A stretch of DNA of 64,000 nt from a virus, in the IMG/VR virus record IMGVR_UViG_3300009181_000055, positions 1 through 64,000 of that record. One strand, 5' to 3'. The notes below the pieces were generated by a model that had not been told where the DNA came from, made no database searches, and saw only the letters and a program-made list of their open reading frames with translations. Positions 42,759 through 50,715 of the stretch are shown here, piece by piece. A program made the position numbers and the translations under genes. How positions within the stretch are numbered: position 1 is the stretch's first letter; every line of letters begins with the position of its first letter.

Positions 42759-42772
42759 AATTAAACAATAAA

Positions 42773-43105
42773 ATGCAAATAAAACGCAATACAAGATTTG
42801 AAATATTGACGCCTAATGGGTATCAAGATTTTGCCGGCGTACGTAAGTTACGAAAAGATAAAATTTATGTAATTACATTATCATCAAATATTATATTAAG
42901 ATGTTCTGAAACACATAAATTTATTGGTAATAGATTAGAATTAGAGGCTAACAAGCTTCAAATAGGTAGTATTATAGATTCAATTGATAATAATATCGTG
43001 ACCGTTATTGATATTAATATCGAAACTCAGCCTATAGAGTTATATGATATTATAGAAGTCGATCGCGGAAATATTTTTATAGTAGATGGAATTGTATCAC
43101 ATAAC
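42773..43105 (+). other. intein C-fragment (111 residues)
   Basis: Contains block B-like ILRCSETHKFI (T-x-x-H-type: THK preceded by SE), block F-like ELYDIIEVDRGNIFIVDGI and block G VSHN, directly followed by Cys (TGC 43106-43108) as the +1 extein residue. There is no endonuclease domain. Confidence 0.88.
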
Positions 43106-43951
43106 TGCGACTTTATCACTTCAGGTCATTCTGTAATTGAAGGTCAGGTATTAAAATGGTATGAAACAACTCATATTAAAGATCCTATTGAAACTAGAAA
43201 TAGTGGAGATTTATGGATATGGGAACCAGCAAATTACCAAAGAGATTATGTAGTTGTAGCTGACGTTGCTCGAGGTGACGGAGCTGACTACTCAGCATTT
43301 CATGTTATTGATGTAGAATCTGTAACGCAAGTAGCTGAATATAAAGGACAAATATCCACTAAAGAATATGGAAATATGTTAGTGAATATTGCAACAGAGT
43401 ACAATGACGCTTTGCTAGTGATTGAAAATGCTAATGTGGGTTGGGCTTCAATTCAAGTAGCAATTGACAGAGGCTATAAAAATTTATACTATTCTTCTAA
43501 AGATAGTGGATTGTCAGATGTATCTCAACAATTAGCTAGATATGTTGATTTAAGAGACACTTCTGCAATGACAGCTGGGTTTACAACTTCATCTCGCACT
43601 CGCCCTTTAGTAATTTCCAAATTGGATACTTACATGAGAGAGCGAGTTCCTGTAATTCACTCTAGACGATTAATAGAAGAGTTGTATGTTTTTGTGTGGA
43701 ATGGGTCAAAACCTGAAGCACAGCATGGTTATAACGACGATTTAGTAATGGCGTTTTCTATTGGATTATGGATAAGAGACACTGCCTTAAAGCTTCGACA
43801 GCAAGGAATGGATCTAAATAGAAAAACTTTAGATTATTTTGGTAATGGACGAGGCGTTTACAGTAATACTGCTGGAATGAGAAAAGAAACTGGATGGTCT
43901 ATGGACACCGGTAAAAGAGGCGAAGACGAAGATTTAACGTGGCTTCTTTAA
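42773..43951 (+). CDS. intein C-fragment fused to terminase large subunit (gp17) nuclease part
   Basis: 392 residues. Residues 1-111 are the intein C-fragment ending SHN. Residues 112-392 (CDFITSGHSVIEG...) are the RNase-H-type packaging nuclease: VVVADVARGDGADYSAFHVID (first catalytic Asp region), LLVIENANVGWASI (Glu) and HGYNDDLVMAFSIG (Asp pair). The expected joined sequence across the splice is AAQECD-CDFITSG, which fits the QE-CDF type junction of T4-like terminases. The gap from the first gene is 14 nt. Confidence 0.92.
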   Translation: MQIKRNTRFEILTPNGYQDFAGVRKLRKDKIYVITLSSNIILRCSETHKFIGNRLELEANKLQIGSIIDSIDNNIVTVIDINIETQPIELYDIIEVDRGNIFIVDGIVSHNCDFITSGHSVIEGQVLKWYETTHIKDPIETRNSGDLWIWEPANYQRDYVVVADVARGDGADYSAFHVIDVESVTQVAEYKGQISTKEYGNMLVNIATEYNDALLVIENANVGWASIQVAIDRGYKNLYYSSKDSGLSDVSQQLARYVDLRDTSAMTAGFTTSSRTRPLVISKLDTYMRERVPVIHSRRLIEELYVFVWNGSKPEAQHGYNDDLVMAFSIGLWIRDTALKLRQQGMDLNRKTLDYFGNGRGVYSNTAGMRKETGWSMDTGKRGEDEDLTWLL

Positions 43952-43975
43952 AAAAGCTTGGTTATTAGGAAAATA

Positions 43976-43985
43976 GATATTTATT
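43976..43985 (+). promoter_or_regulatory. late-motif site GATATTTATT
   Basis: Exact motif 19 nt before the portal ATG at 44005, in a 53-nt gap. Confidence 0.55.
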
Positions 43986-44004
43986 TTAAATAGTTTAATT
44001 AAAA

Positions 44005-45912
44005 ATGGCAGCAGATAAAACATTATACGGTCGATTAAAGCGTCTCTTTAATACCAATGTTATCGTGCGTAAAGTGGGTAAGAATCAACTTAAAGTAGTT
44101 GATAATGATCATTTACAATCAATGGGTAACGCACATAACTCAAAATTTATTGATCGATTTACTAGGTTGCATGGGGTTCGTCCTAATTCATTAAATACAT
44201 ATAATCCAAATTACAATTACTTTTCATCTAAGACTGAATTGTATACAGATTATGAAGTTATGGATCAAGACGCAATTTTATCATCGGCATTAGATATCTA
44301 TGCAGACGAAACAGTTATGAAAGATGACTTTGGTGATGTATTGCGCATTACCAGTGACAATGAAAATATTAAAAAAATACTACATAATTTATTTTATGAT
44401 GTTTTAAACATTGAATTTAATTTATGGCCATGGGTTCGTAATATGTGTAAATATGGAGATTTATTTTTGCATTTAGACATTCAAGAAGAAATTGGAATTG
44501 TAAATGTTACTCCGATGTCTGCATATGAAATTATCCGTGAAGAAGGAATGACATTAGACAATCCATACCACGTGCAATTCAAGCAGTTAGGTGGAGGAAA
44601 TATTATATATGAAAACTTTGAGATTGCTCATTTTCGTTTAATTAATGACTCAAACTTCTTACCCTATGGTAAGTCTATGCTTGAAGGAGCTAGAAAAGTT
44701 TGGAAACAATTAACGTTAATGGAAGATGCGATGTTAATTCATCGTGTAATGAGAGCTCCTGAGAAACGTATATTTAAAGTAGACGTAGGAAATATTCCTC
44801 CTCAAGAAGTTGACGCTTACATGCAAAAAATTATTAATCAAATGAAAAAGGTACCTTATGTAGACCCTCAGACAGGAGATTATAATTTAAAGTTCAATAT
44901 GCAAAATATGCTTGAAGATTATTTCTTACCAGTAAGGGGTGGGTCTTCAGGAACCGAAATTGATACTTTAGCAGGTATGGAATTTACAGGTATTGACGAT
45001 ATTGAATATCTTCGTAATAAAATGATGGCAGCTTTAAAAGTTCCCAAAGCATTTTTAGGATATGAAGAAGGAATTTCAGGAAAGGCTACACTAGCTGCTG
45101 AAGATGTTCGATTTGCTAGAACCATTGAAAGAATTCAAAGAATTGTAATTTCTGAATTACATAAAATTGCTATTGTGCATTTATATGCTCAAGGATTTGC
45201 AAATGCAGAATTAGTTGATTTTGAATTGACAATGACTTCTCCGTCGACAATTTACGAACAAGAGAAATTAACTTTATACGCTACTAAAGTAACTTTAGCA
45301 GGCGATATGATTGAAAAGAAAATAATGTCTAAAGAATGGATATATAAAAATATATTTAATTTTACGTTGGATGAAGCGGCAGAAATACAATCAGGTTTAA
45401 TCACCGATGGTAAAGATACTTTCCGTCTTACTAAAATTGGAGAAGAAGGTAAAGATCCAGCAGACCCTAAAAATCAAGAGCCAGAGGAAAAAGAAGGTGG
45501 TGAAGAATCAGCAAATCCGTTTGGTGGAGGAGGTGAAGAAGAAGAAGGTGGCGAAGAAAAAGGAGCAAATCCATTTGCCGGCGGCAAGGAAGAGAAAAAA
45601 GAACCTACTAAAGAAGAAGGCGTAGATAAATCTCTTCAGAAAAAATACGATACAAAAGCTAGACAAAAACAAACACCTGCAGGAGGTTGGCCAGGAGCCG
45701 GTCGCCCAAAAGAAGGTATGAAATATAATACTCACGAGCATCCTAGAGGATATGATCCCATTGGAAAAGTAGCTTGGAAGAACTCTAGAAATGAATCAGC
45801 TATGGATACTATTAAAAAGTATGGATTAGCTAAGTATACTTCTAAGAAACCAAAGGTATTAAATGAGTCTGAAGGTAAATTGCTAGATGAAACAAATATT
45901 ATCCCAGAATAA
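44005..45912 (+). CDS. portal protein, gp20-like
   Basis: 635 residues, slightly longer than T4 gp20. The family pattern is clear: LYTDYEVMDQDAILSSALDIYADETV (~75-100), LWPWVRNMCKYGDLFLHLDI, LRNKMMAALKVPKAFLGYEEGISGKATLAAEDVRFARTIERIQ (~334-376). The last ~140 residues are a Gly/Glu/Lys low-complexity linker and a basic tail (PAGGWPGAGRPKEG) not typical of gp20. Forms the dodecameric DNA gate. Confidence 0.93.
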   Translation: MAADKTLYGRLKRLFNTNVIVRKVGKNQLKVVDNDHLQSMGNAHNSKFIDRFTRLHGVRPNSLNTYNPNYNYFSSKTELYTDYEVMDQDAILSSALDIYADETVMKDDFGDVLRITSDNENIKKILHNLFYDVLNIEFNLWPWVRNMCKYGDLFLHLDIQEEIGIVNVTPMSAYEIIREEGMTLDNPYHVQFKQLGGGNIIYENFEIAHFRLINDSNFLPYGKSMLEGARKVWKQLTLMEDAMLIHRVMRAPEKRIFKVDVGNIPPQEVDAYMQKIINQMKKVPYVDPQTGDYNLKFNMQNMLEDYFLPVRGGSSGTEIDTLAGMEFTGIDDIEYLRNKMMAALKVPKAFLGYEEGISGKATLAAEDVRFARTIERIQRIVISELHKIAIVHLYAQGFANAELVDFELTMTSPSTIYEQEKLTLYATKVTLAGDMIEKKIMSKEWIYKNIFNFTLDEAAEIQSGLITDGKDTFRLTKIGEEGKDPADPKNQEPEEKEGGEESANPFGGGGEEEEGGEEKGANPFAGGKEEKKEPTKEEGVDKSLQKKYDTKARQKQTPAGGWPGAGRPKEGMKYNTHEHPRGYDPIGKVAWKNSRNESAMDTIKKYGLAKYTSKKPKVLNESEGKLLDETNIIPE

Positions 45913-45931
45913 AGTAAAAGAACAATAGTAC

Positions 45932-45941
45932 CATATTTATT
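45932..45941 (+). promoter_or_regulatory. late-motif variant CATATTTATT
   Basis: 24 nt before the ATG at 45966, in the 53-nt gap after the portal gene. Confidence 0.45.
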
Positions 45942-45965
45942 ATTAAGAAAACAAAAAGCCTATTA

Positions 45966-46811
45966 ATGAAAAATTTAAAGCATTCAAAGTTTAAAAACAC
46001 GGGTGTTCTATTCGAACTTCTTGTACGTCAAGTTGCATCGGATACTTTGAACAATAATGATTCAAAGGCGATTCCAATTATTAAAAAGTATTTTGCTAAA
46101 TCTACGGAATTAGCAAAAGAATTAAACCTGTACCAAACTCTTGTAAAAGAAAAATTTGCTAAAGAAGATAAAGCAGGTCATTTAATAGATGCTGTATCGG
46201 CTGCCAAAGCGAAATTGAACCAAACCGTTATAAACAGACAGAAATATAATTTAATTAAAGAAATTAAAAATACTTATGTATTAGAAGATTTCTTTAAAAC
46301 AAAAGTTAGTAATTATAAAACTCTAGCTGCTATATATAAGTTATTTGAATATACAATAGCTGATAGCCCTGTAGAGTCTGTTAATAATAGATATACATTA
46401 ATTGAGCATATAACTCGTAAAGACGTTAAGAAGATTGCTCCTTTAAATGAAATGTCTTCTTTTATTAAACAAGACAAAGAAGTTCGTTTATTATCATATA
46501 AAATTTTAGTTGATAGATTCAATGAAAAATATTCTGATTTAAATGAAGGACAGAAATCTATATTAAGAAATTATATTAATGCAGTGTCAGAAGGAACTGA
46601 ATTGAAATCTTTTATAGGAGAAGAAGTTTTTAAACTTCAAAAGTCACTTAAATCATTGACTTTAAAGGTTGATGATAAAGTAGTTAAAATTAAATTAACT
46701 GAAGTATCTAATTTATTAAGTAAGATAGCATCTGCTAAAACAGTTAAAGATACTCATATATTAAGTTTGTTACGTTATCATGAATTAGTAAAAGAACTTA
46801 AGAAAGTATAA
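45966..46811 (+). CDS. head-module protein of unknown function
   Basis: 281 residues, largely helical and basic (MKNLKHSKFKNTGVLFELLVRQV...). Placement between portal and prohead protease, where T4 carries small head proteins, suggests an assembly role. I recall similar proteins at this place in marine T4-like phages without a function. LFELLVRQVASDTL marks the conserved start. Confidence 0.65.
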   Translation: MKNLKHSKFKNTGVLFELLVRQVASDTLNNNDSKAIPIIKKYFAKSTELAKELNLYQTLVKEKFAKEDKAGHLIDAVSAAKAKLNQTVINRQKYNLIKEIKNTYVLEDFFKTKVSNYKTLAAIYKLFEYTIADSPVESVNNRYTLIEHITRKDVKKIAPLNEMSSFIKQDKEVRLLSYKILVDRFNEKYSDLNEGQKSILRNYINAVSEGTELKSFIGEEVFKLQKSLKSLTLKVDDKVVKIKLTEVSNLLSKIASAKTVKDTHILSLLRYHELVKELKKV

Positions 46812-46813
46812 TA

Positions 46814-47137
46814 ATGGCAAACGAAAATCCAATATGCGGACCTTACTCAGCTCCCGCAGCGACATATAATTCATCAAAAATTAATGCAACGTATTCTCGT
46901 ACAGTTCGCGTAACTGCTACAACTAATAATCCGTTTATAGCAACAGGGTCATTTTTAAACCCTGCAGGGTTTCTTATTATGAATACCGGAAGTTTACTCA
47001 TATCAGCATCAAATGGCACAGGATATGTTGGCGCTGATTTTCACGAGCCAAGTCAAAATCATCAAATATTTCCAATTAGCTTAAGATATGTATCTGCATC
47101 TGATGCAGGTGATATTACTATATTATACAATTATTAA
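46814..47137 (+). CDS. small beta-rich head-module protein
   Basis: 107 residues with beta strands and many Ser, Thr, Asn and Gly (SRTVRVTATTNNPFIATGSF). It resembles a capsid decoration or fibre-like module by composition only. Located 2 nt after the upstream gene. No family recognised. Confidence 0.55.
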   Translation: MANENPICGPYSAPAATYNSSKINATYSRTVRVTATTNNPFIATGSFLNPAGFLIMNTGSLLISASNGTGYVGADFHEPSQNHQIFPISLRYVSASDAGDITILYNY

Positions 47138-47146
47138 AATTAATTT

Positions 47147-47680
47147 ATGTCATATACAACTACATTTAAAAAATTCCTTAAAGAATCCGGAGAGCCCGAA
47201 GATAATTCTCGCTTAATAGATGATGAGGAAGACGACTTTCAATTAGACGACATGGAAGAAATGTCGACGTCAGCAGGTGCAGGTGGATATGAAACTCCTA
47301 ATGCTTTTGGTGAGTTAGGTGATGACACTATTGAAATGTTAGGATATAAAAAAGTTAAGAAAGTTAAAAAAGAAGTTAAGAAACCGGTTAAAGAATCTGA
47401 GTTTATGAGACTTTCAAAAGAACTTTATCTTAATGAAATTTCATATAATGAATATAGAAAAGATCCTATAGCATCGCCTAAGGCAAAAATAAATAACTCA
47501 ATTAATTACATTAATAGAGGTTTAAAAGAAATTGAAAAAGTTGTTAACCATAATGTTCGTTTAAAGCAAGAAATGGGTGTAGACAACAATGTTTATTGGA
47601 AATCGTCTCGTGAAAATCTCTCTAAAATTAGTGAGCGTTTATTGAGAGTATCAAAACAATTAAAGGAATTAGCGTCTTAA
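47147..47680 (+). CDS. head-module protein with leader-like N-terminus
   Basis: 177 residues. MSYTTTFKKFLKES begins with an FLKE-S site like the leader family. An acidic stretch is followed by EEMSTSAGAGGYETPNAFG, a Lys-rich linker and a conserved helical C-terminus (VNHNVRLKQEMGV, YWKSSRENLSKISERLLRVSKQLKEL). I recognise the pattern from pelagic T4-like phages next to the protease gene. Probably a prohead core protein processed by the protease. Confidence 0.65.
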   Translation: MSYTTTFKKFLKESGEPEDNSRLIDDEEDDFQLDDMEEMSTSAGAGGYETPNAFGELGDDTIEMLGYKKVKKVKKEVKKPVKESEFMRLSKELYLNEISYNEYRKDPIASPKAKINNSINYINRGLKEIEKVVNHNVRLKQEMGVDNNVYWKSSRENLSKISERLLRVSKQLKELAS

Positions 47681-47681
47681 T

Positions 47682-48296
47682 ATGGAAAATAAGAAATTAA
47701 TAGTAGACTATATTACATTTAACATTTCTCCGGAAATGATTAGTGAGTCTATGGAAAAGAATAATGGCCGTCTAATGGTTAAAGGAGTATTGCAAAGAGC
47801 AGATGCTCAAAACCAAAATGGACGAGTTTATCCTAGAAATATATTAATGCGTGAAGCTAAAAAATATGCTGACGTTAATATAAAAGAAAGAAGAGCTTTA
47901 GGAGAATTAGATCATCCAGATTCTTCAGTAGTAAATCTAAATAATGTTTCTCACAATATAACAGAAATGCATTGGGAAGAAAATGATTTAGTTGGAACTG
48001 TAGAAGTTTTATCAACACCGTCAGGTAACATATTAAAAGAGTTATTTAAGTGTGGTATTAAATTAGGTATTAGTTCTCGTGGATTAGGATCTGTTAAGCA
48101 ATTAGGAGAAGGGTCTGTAGAAGTGCAAGACGACTTTGAATTAATTGCATTTGACTTTGTGTCTAATCCATCAACTCAAGGAGCTTTCCTAAAACCAACT
48201 GCAATGCATGAGTCAGTACAGCATGGTTTAATTAAGCCAGCTAAATATGAAAAAGTAAATCGTTTAATTACAGATATATTGTCAGACATTAAATAA
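47682..48296 (+). CDS. prohead core protease, gp21-like
   Basis: 204 residues. Features: GRLMVKGVLQRADAQNQNGRVYPRN, then RALGELDHPDSS with the catalytic His78, and KLGISSRGLGSV with the nucleophilic Ser (131/132). This is the herpesvirus-protease-like fold of gp21/U9-type phage proteases. It should cleave scaffold, capsid and internal proteins after LxE/IxE-type sites during head maturation. Neighbours are portal, scaffold and capsid, as in T4. Confidence 0.92.
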   Translation: MENKKLIVDYITFNISPEMISESMEKNNGRLMVKGVLQRADAQNQNGRVYPRNILMREAKKYADVNIKERRALGELDHPDSSVVNLNNVSHNITEMHWEENDLVGTVEVLSTPSGNILKELFKCGIKLGISSRGLGSVKQLGEGSVEVQDDFELIAFDFVSNPSTQGAFLKPTAMHESVQHGLIKPAKYEKVNRLITDILSDIK

Positions 48297-48304
48297 ACCA
48301 AATC

Positions 48305-48436
48305 ATGAATTTAGAAGAAAAATACAAAGCTAGTACTAATAATACAAAGCCAAAGGCTTATAGCCAAAAAACTAAACAGGCCAAAGACAATTCAAAATTG
48401 AATGTCGACGTAACTCCTAAAAAATACAAAGGATAA
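48305..48436 (+). CDS. small Lys/Asn-rich protein, 43 residues
   Basis: ATG 48305 gives MNLEEKYKASTNNTKPKAYS... ending TPKKYKG. It is highly polar, basic and probably disordered. The TAATG stop overlaps the next start, supporting translation. It could be a packaged DNA-binding peptide or a core component. No family recognised. Confidence 0.55.
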   Translation: MNLEEKYKASTNNTKPKAYSQKTKQAKDNSKLNVDVTPKKYKG

Positions 48437-48843
48437 TGAAATTAAAAGATCTATTAGAATTCAAAAAAGGAAGACTTAACGAAGAAGTAGTTGAGCCGTC
48501 AGAGCAAATTATCAAAGGAGTTCAAAAAGAACTTAAAATGAAAACTGGTATTATTGCTGTATTGGGTTTAGATAAAAAGAAACCAGAGATATTATATTAT
48601 ATGTCTGATTTATCTAAAGAGATACGTACACCAGTACTTCAGTCTTTATTTAACTCTATGACGTTAGATGTATCTTGCTCTACTTTAACTAATTCAGTAG
48701 GTGGATATATATTCAACGTGTCAATTAATTATACTCATCCAGGAGCAGGATCTAACGGAAGAGATATTGGTACTATCTGGTATCAAGACGGTAAGTTTAA
48801 ATCAAGATTCAATACTTCAACCACTGTAAACGTAGCTTCTTAA
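48436..48843 (+). CDS. leader-bearing head-module protein
   Basis: 135 residues. The N-terminus MKLKDLLEFKKGRLNEE matches the MIKLxDLLxE leader, with an RLNE-E site as a possible protease cut. The remainder is a compact alpha/beta domain (IIAVLGLDKKKPEILYYMS, GGYIFNVSINYTHPGAG). Position between protease and scaffold favours an internal head protein. Function unknown. Confidence 0.62.
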   Translation: MKLKDLLEFKKGRLNEEVVEPSEQIIKGVQKELKMKTGIIAVLGLDKKKPEILYYMSDLSKEIRTPVLQSLFNSMTLDVSCSTLTNSVGGYIFNVSINYTHPGAGSNGRDIGTIWYQDGKFKSRFNTSTTVNVAS

Positions 48844-48844
48844 T

Positions 48845-49579
48845 ATGCCTTATACTTATAAGAAAGAAGGAGATAAATACGTTGTCTATAAAAAAGATGG
48901 TGGAAAGCGAGTAGGTGCTACTAAAGGTACTAAAGAAGCTTTGAAAAAGTATTTAGCTGCGTTACATATGCATGAAATGAAATTAAAAGAAAATATGAAA
49001 ACAAACAAATCTATTAAATTAGCAGACTTACTAAAAGAGGGTGAAGATTTAACTCAAAGTATGACTACTGAGCAAAAGAAAGCTTTTTTAGAAGCTGTAT
49101 ATAAATTTGCTGAACATTCAGACTCTATTTATAGACCTCATTCTTTAAAAGAAACTTCTCAATATTTAGGAGAGCTTATCGAAGCTGCTCATCATTTAAC
49201 TTTGTCTGAAACTGAAGATTGGTTTGACGCTAATACAGTTAATCGTCATATGAAGCATTTAGGTGAAGCATATAAGATATTTGAAAAGACTTCTCAAGAA
49301 ATGTCAGTACTTCAGCAACGTTTAGAGTCTGCTTATGAAGATATCGGAGGTACTTTAAATAAGTATTATGATGTAGGTGGAATGGTTACTGAAGCGGCTT
49401 CGGGAGATGATTATCAAAAGTTCTTTTCAAAAGCAATGAAGAAGTTTAAAATTCAAGAACCTTCAGATTTAGAAACTCCTAGAGATAAAAAGAAATTTTT
49501 CAATTGGGTAGATAAAAATTACGTAGCTAAGGAAGAACCTAGCAAAGACAAAGGTGTTAAGACAGTAGCTAAGAAATAA
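48845..49579 (+). CDS. head-module protein with internal leader-like motif
   Basis: 244 residues. An N-terminal ~42-residue domain (YTYKKEGDKYVVYKKDGGK, ALKKYLAALHMHE) is a small module common in phages. Next comes MKTNKSIKLADLLKEGED (~50-67), the leader motif placed internally. The rest is helical (AHHLTLSETEDWFDANTVNRHM). A translation restart at an internal Met (48987 or 48996) would place the leader near a true N-terminus. Unknown function. Confidence 0.6.
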   Translation: MPYTYKKEGDKYVVYKKDGGKRVGATKGTKEALKKYLAALHMHEMKLKENMKTNKSIKLADLLKEGEDLTQSMTTEQKKAFLEAVYKFAEHSDSIYRPHSLKETSQYLGELIEAAHHLTLSETEDWFDANTVNRHMKHLGEAYKIFEKTSQEMSVLQQRLESAYEDIGGTLNKYYDVGGMVTEAASGDDYQKFFSKAMKKFKIQEPSDLETPRDKKKFFNWVDKNYVAKEEPSKDKGVKTVAKK

Positions 49580-49663
49580 TATGAAATTAGCACCTATAGC
49601 ACATATTAAAGAACATCAAGCAGAAATTAAAGCTGCTTAAAATTTATTAAAAATATTTCATTC

Positions 49664-49698
49664 ATATGGGCGTGTTTACTTAAGCATGCCCATATTTA
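49664..49698 (+). terminator. long hairpin, probable terminator
   Basis: ATATGGGCGTG (49664-49674) pairs with CATGCCCATAT (49685-49695), 11 bp with one G-U, loop of 10 nt, then TTTATT. It lies before the scaffold-capsid operon. A late-motif variant (CATATTTATT, 49691-49700) overlaps its 3' arm. Confidence 0.65.
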
Positions 49699-49715
49699 TT
49701 GATATAACGCACAAT

Positions 49716-49735
49716 ACCTTATCTCTATATAAGGT
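49716..49735 (+). promoter_or_regulatory. 7-bp hairpin in leader before scaffold-capsid operon
   Basis: ACCTTAT (49716-49722) pairs with ATAAGGT (49729-49735) around CTCTAT. There is no T-run after it, so it is less likely a terminator. It may stabilise or regulate the leader of the most highly expressed operon. Confidence 0.4.
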
Positions 49736-49742
49736 GCTAGAA

Positions 49743-49752
49743 AATATTTATT
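49743..49752 (+). promoter_or_regulatory. late-motif variant AATATTTATT
   Basis: Lies 52 nt before the scaffold ATG (49805). If this is the promoter, the scaffold-capsid transcript has one of the longest leaders in the window. Confidence 0.45.
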
Positions 49753-49804
49753 CTATTAAGATTTCCAATAATCTTATTTCCAATTAAAAAACAATAAAAG
49801 GACA

Positions 49805-50689
49805 ATGAAAGACCTATTAAAAGAGGCAATTGCTGATGCAAAAGCCGTAAGAGAAACAGCCTTAGCCAACGCTAAACTTGCTCTTGAGGAAGCTTTCACT
49901 CCAAGACTTCAATCTATGTTGTCTGCTAAATTAGCTGAAGAAATGTCTGAAGAAGACGAAGAAGAACCAGCTGAAGAAGAGATGCCAACAGAAGGAGAAG
50001 AAATGGGTGATGAAGGAATGCCTGCAGAAGAGCCAGTTGAAGAAGGCGAAGACGATGAAGAAGAAATGCCAGAAGAAGAAATGACTGAAGAAGGCATGGA
50101 CATGGAAGGCGAAGAAGATGATTTAGATTTAGAATCTATTATCAGAGAATTAGAAGGCGATGAAGAGCCCGCAATGGAAGAACCTAAAGAGGATGATTCT
50201 ATGGAAGAAGGCGAAGAAATGTCTGATGATGATGAAGATATCAATATTGAAGAAATTATCAAATCTTTACGTGAAGAAGACGAGACTGAAGAAAAAGAAG
50301 AAATGAAAGAAGAAGATGAAAAAGAAGAAGAGTCAAGCGAAGATCTAGAAGAAGCGTATAATGTTATCCGTTTCCTAAAAGGTAAAATTAATGAAGTAAA
50401 TTTATTAAATGCTAAACTTTTATATTCTAATAAATTATTCCGTAATTTCACTTTAAACGAAGGTCAGAAAATGAAAGTTATCGAAAACTTCGATAGAGCT
50501 TTTACTTTACGTGAAGTTAAGTTAGTATATTCGACTTTAGCTGAAGGCTTTAAAATGCCATCGACTAAGAGAGTAGTTAAAGAATCGTTTGCTTCAAAAC
50601 CGGTAGGATCTACCAAACCTGCAAAGCAAGTAATTTCTGAAGGTACAGAATTAGCTAATCGTTTCAAAAAACTAGCAGGATTAAAATAA
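49805..50689 (+). CDS. prohead scaffold (core) protein, gp22-like
   Basis: 294 residues. The leader MKDLLKEAIADAKAV contains an LLKE-A site. A helical region follows, then an extremely acidic stretch (~55-190, runs of Glu/Asp/Met) and a helical C-terminus ending RFKKLAGLK. Acidic, helical composition, position directly before the capsid gene and LxE-type sites all fit the T4 gp22 scaffold, which is degraded by the protease during maturation. Confidence 0.82.
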   Translation: MKDLLKEAIADAKAVRETALANAKLALEEAFTPRLQSMLSAKLAEEMSEEDEEEPAEEEMPTEGEEMGDEGMPAEEPVEEGEDDEEEMPEEEMTEEGMDMEGEEDDLDLESIIRELEGDEEPAMEEPKEDDSMEEGEEMSDDDEDINIEEIIKSLREEDETEEKEEMKEEDEKEEESSEDLEEAYNVIRFLKGKINEVNLLNAKLLYSNKLFRNFTLNEGQKMKVIENFDRAFTLREVKLVYSTLAEGFKMPSTKRVVKESFASKPVGSTKPAKQVISEGTELANRFKKLAGLK

Positions 50690-50715
50690 TTAATTAACTT
50701 AAAACAAAATTTAAA

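Noticed and set aside
42756-42772. A group I intron or simple gene split between the two terminase halves
   Set aside because: The gap is only 14 nt, and the flanking translated sequences carry intein blocks A, B, F and G with Cys at both splice points; a split intein explains all of it.
49581-49640. 19-residue ORF MKLAPIAHIKEHQAEIKAA
   Set aside because: It abuts the upstream stop and starts like the leader family, but it is too short to support without peptide or comparative evidence.
49909-50451. 180-residue Ser-rich minus-strand ORF
   Set aside because: It is the antisense of the Glu/Asp-rich scaffold gene (GAA/GAT read as TTC/TCA/TCT), with no start context or domain.
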